This document shows positions 63,208-64,000 of a stretch of 64,000 nt of DNA, in pieces (position 1 is the first letter of the stretch; each line of letters begins with the position of its first letter). Origin of the DNA: Wuchereria bancrofti. Taxonomy: Eukaryota; Nematoda; Chromadorea; Rhabditida; Onchocercidae. The notes under the pieces are model-generated. The model made no database searches, was not told where the DNA came from, and saw only the letters and a program-made list of their open reading frames with translations. The translations under genes were made by a program, and so were the position numbers. The stretch spans positions 20,349,060 through 20,413,059 of the forward strand of contig SSBO01000012.1 in the NCBI GenBank assembly GCA_005281725.1. Reading direction: 5' to 3'.

Positions 63208-64000
63208 AGATTGAATTAGTAGGAATCATAAATTTACTCACATTTGGTTCTAATGGTTAACATGAAAGATTACTCAGTTAAGTTCTGGGAAAAAGAATGA
63301 TAAAAACGAAATATTTTTCAGTTTCTCTTTTTGTTTTGAAAGTTAAATTTTCCTAGAAGGAAAAAAAAGCCAAAGTTTATGGTTGTTAAAATGAATGGCT
63401 TGTAATTTGATAAATGTTTAATGAAATAAATAGTCAGGTAGAAGAATTAATACGATAAAGATTAATTCATGCTTGCATTGATTTTTGAAATGCGCAGTGG
63501 TTACTGCTTGAATTATGCTAAAGTTATGGCGCAGTTGACGGAGTTACTATTTTATTTATGCTATTCCCAGATCGTCTCTAACTTATATTCTTGAGTGCAT
63601 TAGCTTCTGAAGAAGGGTTTTGTCCTTTTTTTTTTTTTGCTATAAAGAAATGCAATAAGTTATATTTCTTTCTTAAAACCCAAATATCAGTATCAATCTT
63701 TCCTCATATTCTTGAATTTTAATTTTTTCTATTGATTATTTTACATATAATTATGATGCTTAATTCTTTCCACCTGTTTAATTAATCTTATGTTAATTTA
63801 CTAATAAACAAGTAAGTTAATGAGCAATTAAACAACTGAATAATCATTAGTTGTATTCTGTCACGAATTCTGAAGCATTTTCCATTTTTTAAGTTTTTGA
63901 TTAGCGCTATTTCATTATTGTAGTTTAGAAAGTTTAAATGCGATTTTTTTTGCATATTTCTTAAACTTCAATTTTGATAAAGTTATCTTCCTCTCTTTTA

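Larger units (their letters stand above)
55500..64000. other. gene-free A+T-rich flank beyond RIF1
   Basis: No gene supported on either strand. 57.1-60.2 kb is strongly T-rich on the + strand with many runs of 8-12 T. Frames at 61356 and 62887 are short and composition-driven. Small repeats at 62000 and 62241-62618 and CT/GA tracts at 56601 and 63155 are listed separately. I looked for the missing N-terminal HEAT exons of RIF1 here and did not recognise any. Confidence 0.55.

Noticed and set aside
1..64000. Wolbachia-derived inserts, bacterial genes, CRISPR arrays, viral or LTR-retrotransposon ORFs
   Set aside because: No dense bacterial-type ORFs, no regularly spaced identical repeats, and no reverse transcriptase, integrase, gag or capsid motifs were seen on either strand.

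Overview
This looks like nuclear DNA of a nematode, most likely a filarial-type (clade III) parasite; the species call is inference. The sequence is very A+T-rich and full of poly-A/T runs. Its genes are cut into many short exons with nematode-style 3' splice sites (TTTTCAG, TTTTTAG). Several start codons lie 10-25 nt downstream of an orphan TTTTCAG-like acceptor, as expected for spliced-leader trans-splicing. I see no bacterial operons, no CRISPR array and no Wolbachia-like gene blocks.

Layout. 1-25.6 kb is a gene-poor region holding two small helix-loop-helix genes of Id/Emc type (5981-6845 and 16661-17471, both +), a tRNA-Val(CAC) at 10887-10958, and several less A+T-rich islands rich in CAGGTG/CAGCTG E-boxes. 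25.7-33.3 kb (+) is a receptor-type guanylyl cyclase in 21 exons that join in phase to 995 codons. Both metal-binding aspartates of its cyclase domain are replaced. Convergent to it, 34.5-37.1 kb (-) encodes a 335-residue globin with an N-myristoylation start. The space between their 3' ends holds a ~66-bp inverted repeat. 38.9-39.6 kb (+) is an unprocessed, broken copy of part of the SDR gene that lies intact and inverted at 43.05-45.4 kb (-), a DHRS1-like short-chain dehydrogenase. 47.2-54.9 kb (-) is a 22-exon gene I identify as RIF1 (replication timing and DNA repair), from paired SILK and RVHF PP1-docking motifs, an RNA-polymerase-alpha-CTD-like module and the end of a HEAT region. 55-64 kb holds no gene I can support: a degenerate pentamer array, CT/GA tracts, T-rich DNA and small repeats.

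How the genes relate. The two HLH genes are probably a tandem duplicate pair (same phase-0 intron at the end of helix 2) and may share regulatory islands. The cyclase and the globin both belong to families used for environmental or gas sensing in nematodes, but nothing here shows that they act together. RIF1 and the SDR share a strand and are about 1.3-1.7 kb apart, which is too far for a confident operon call. Exon joins were worked out by hand from splice-site motifs and reading phase. They are internally consistent but untested against transcripts.
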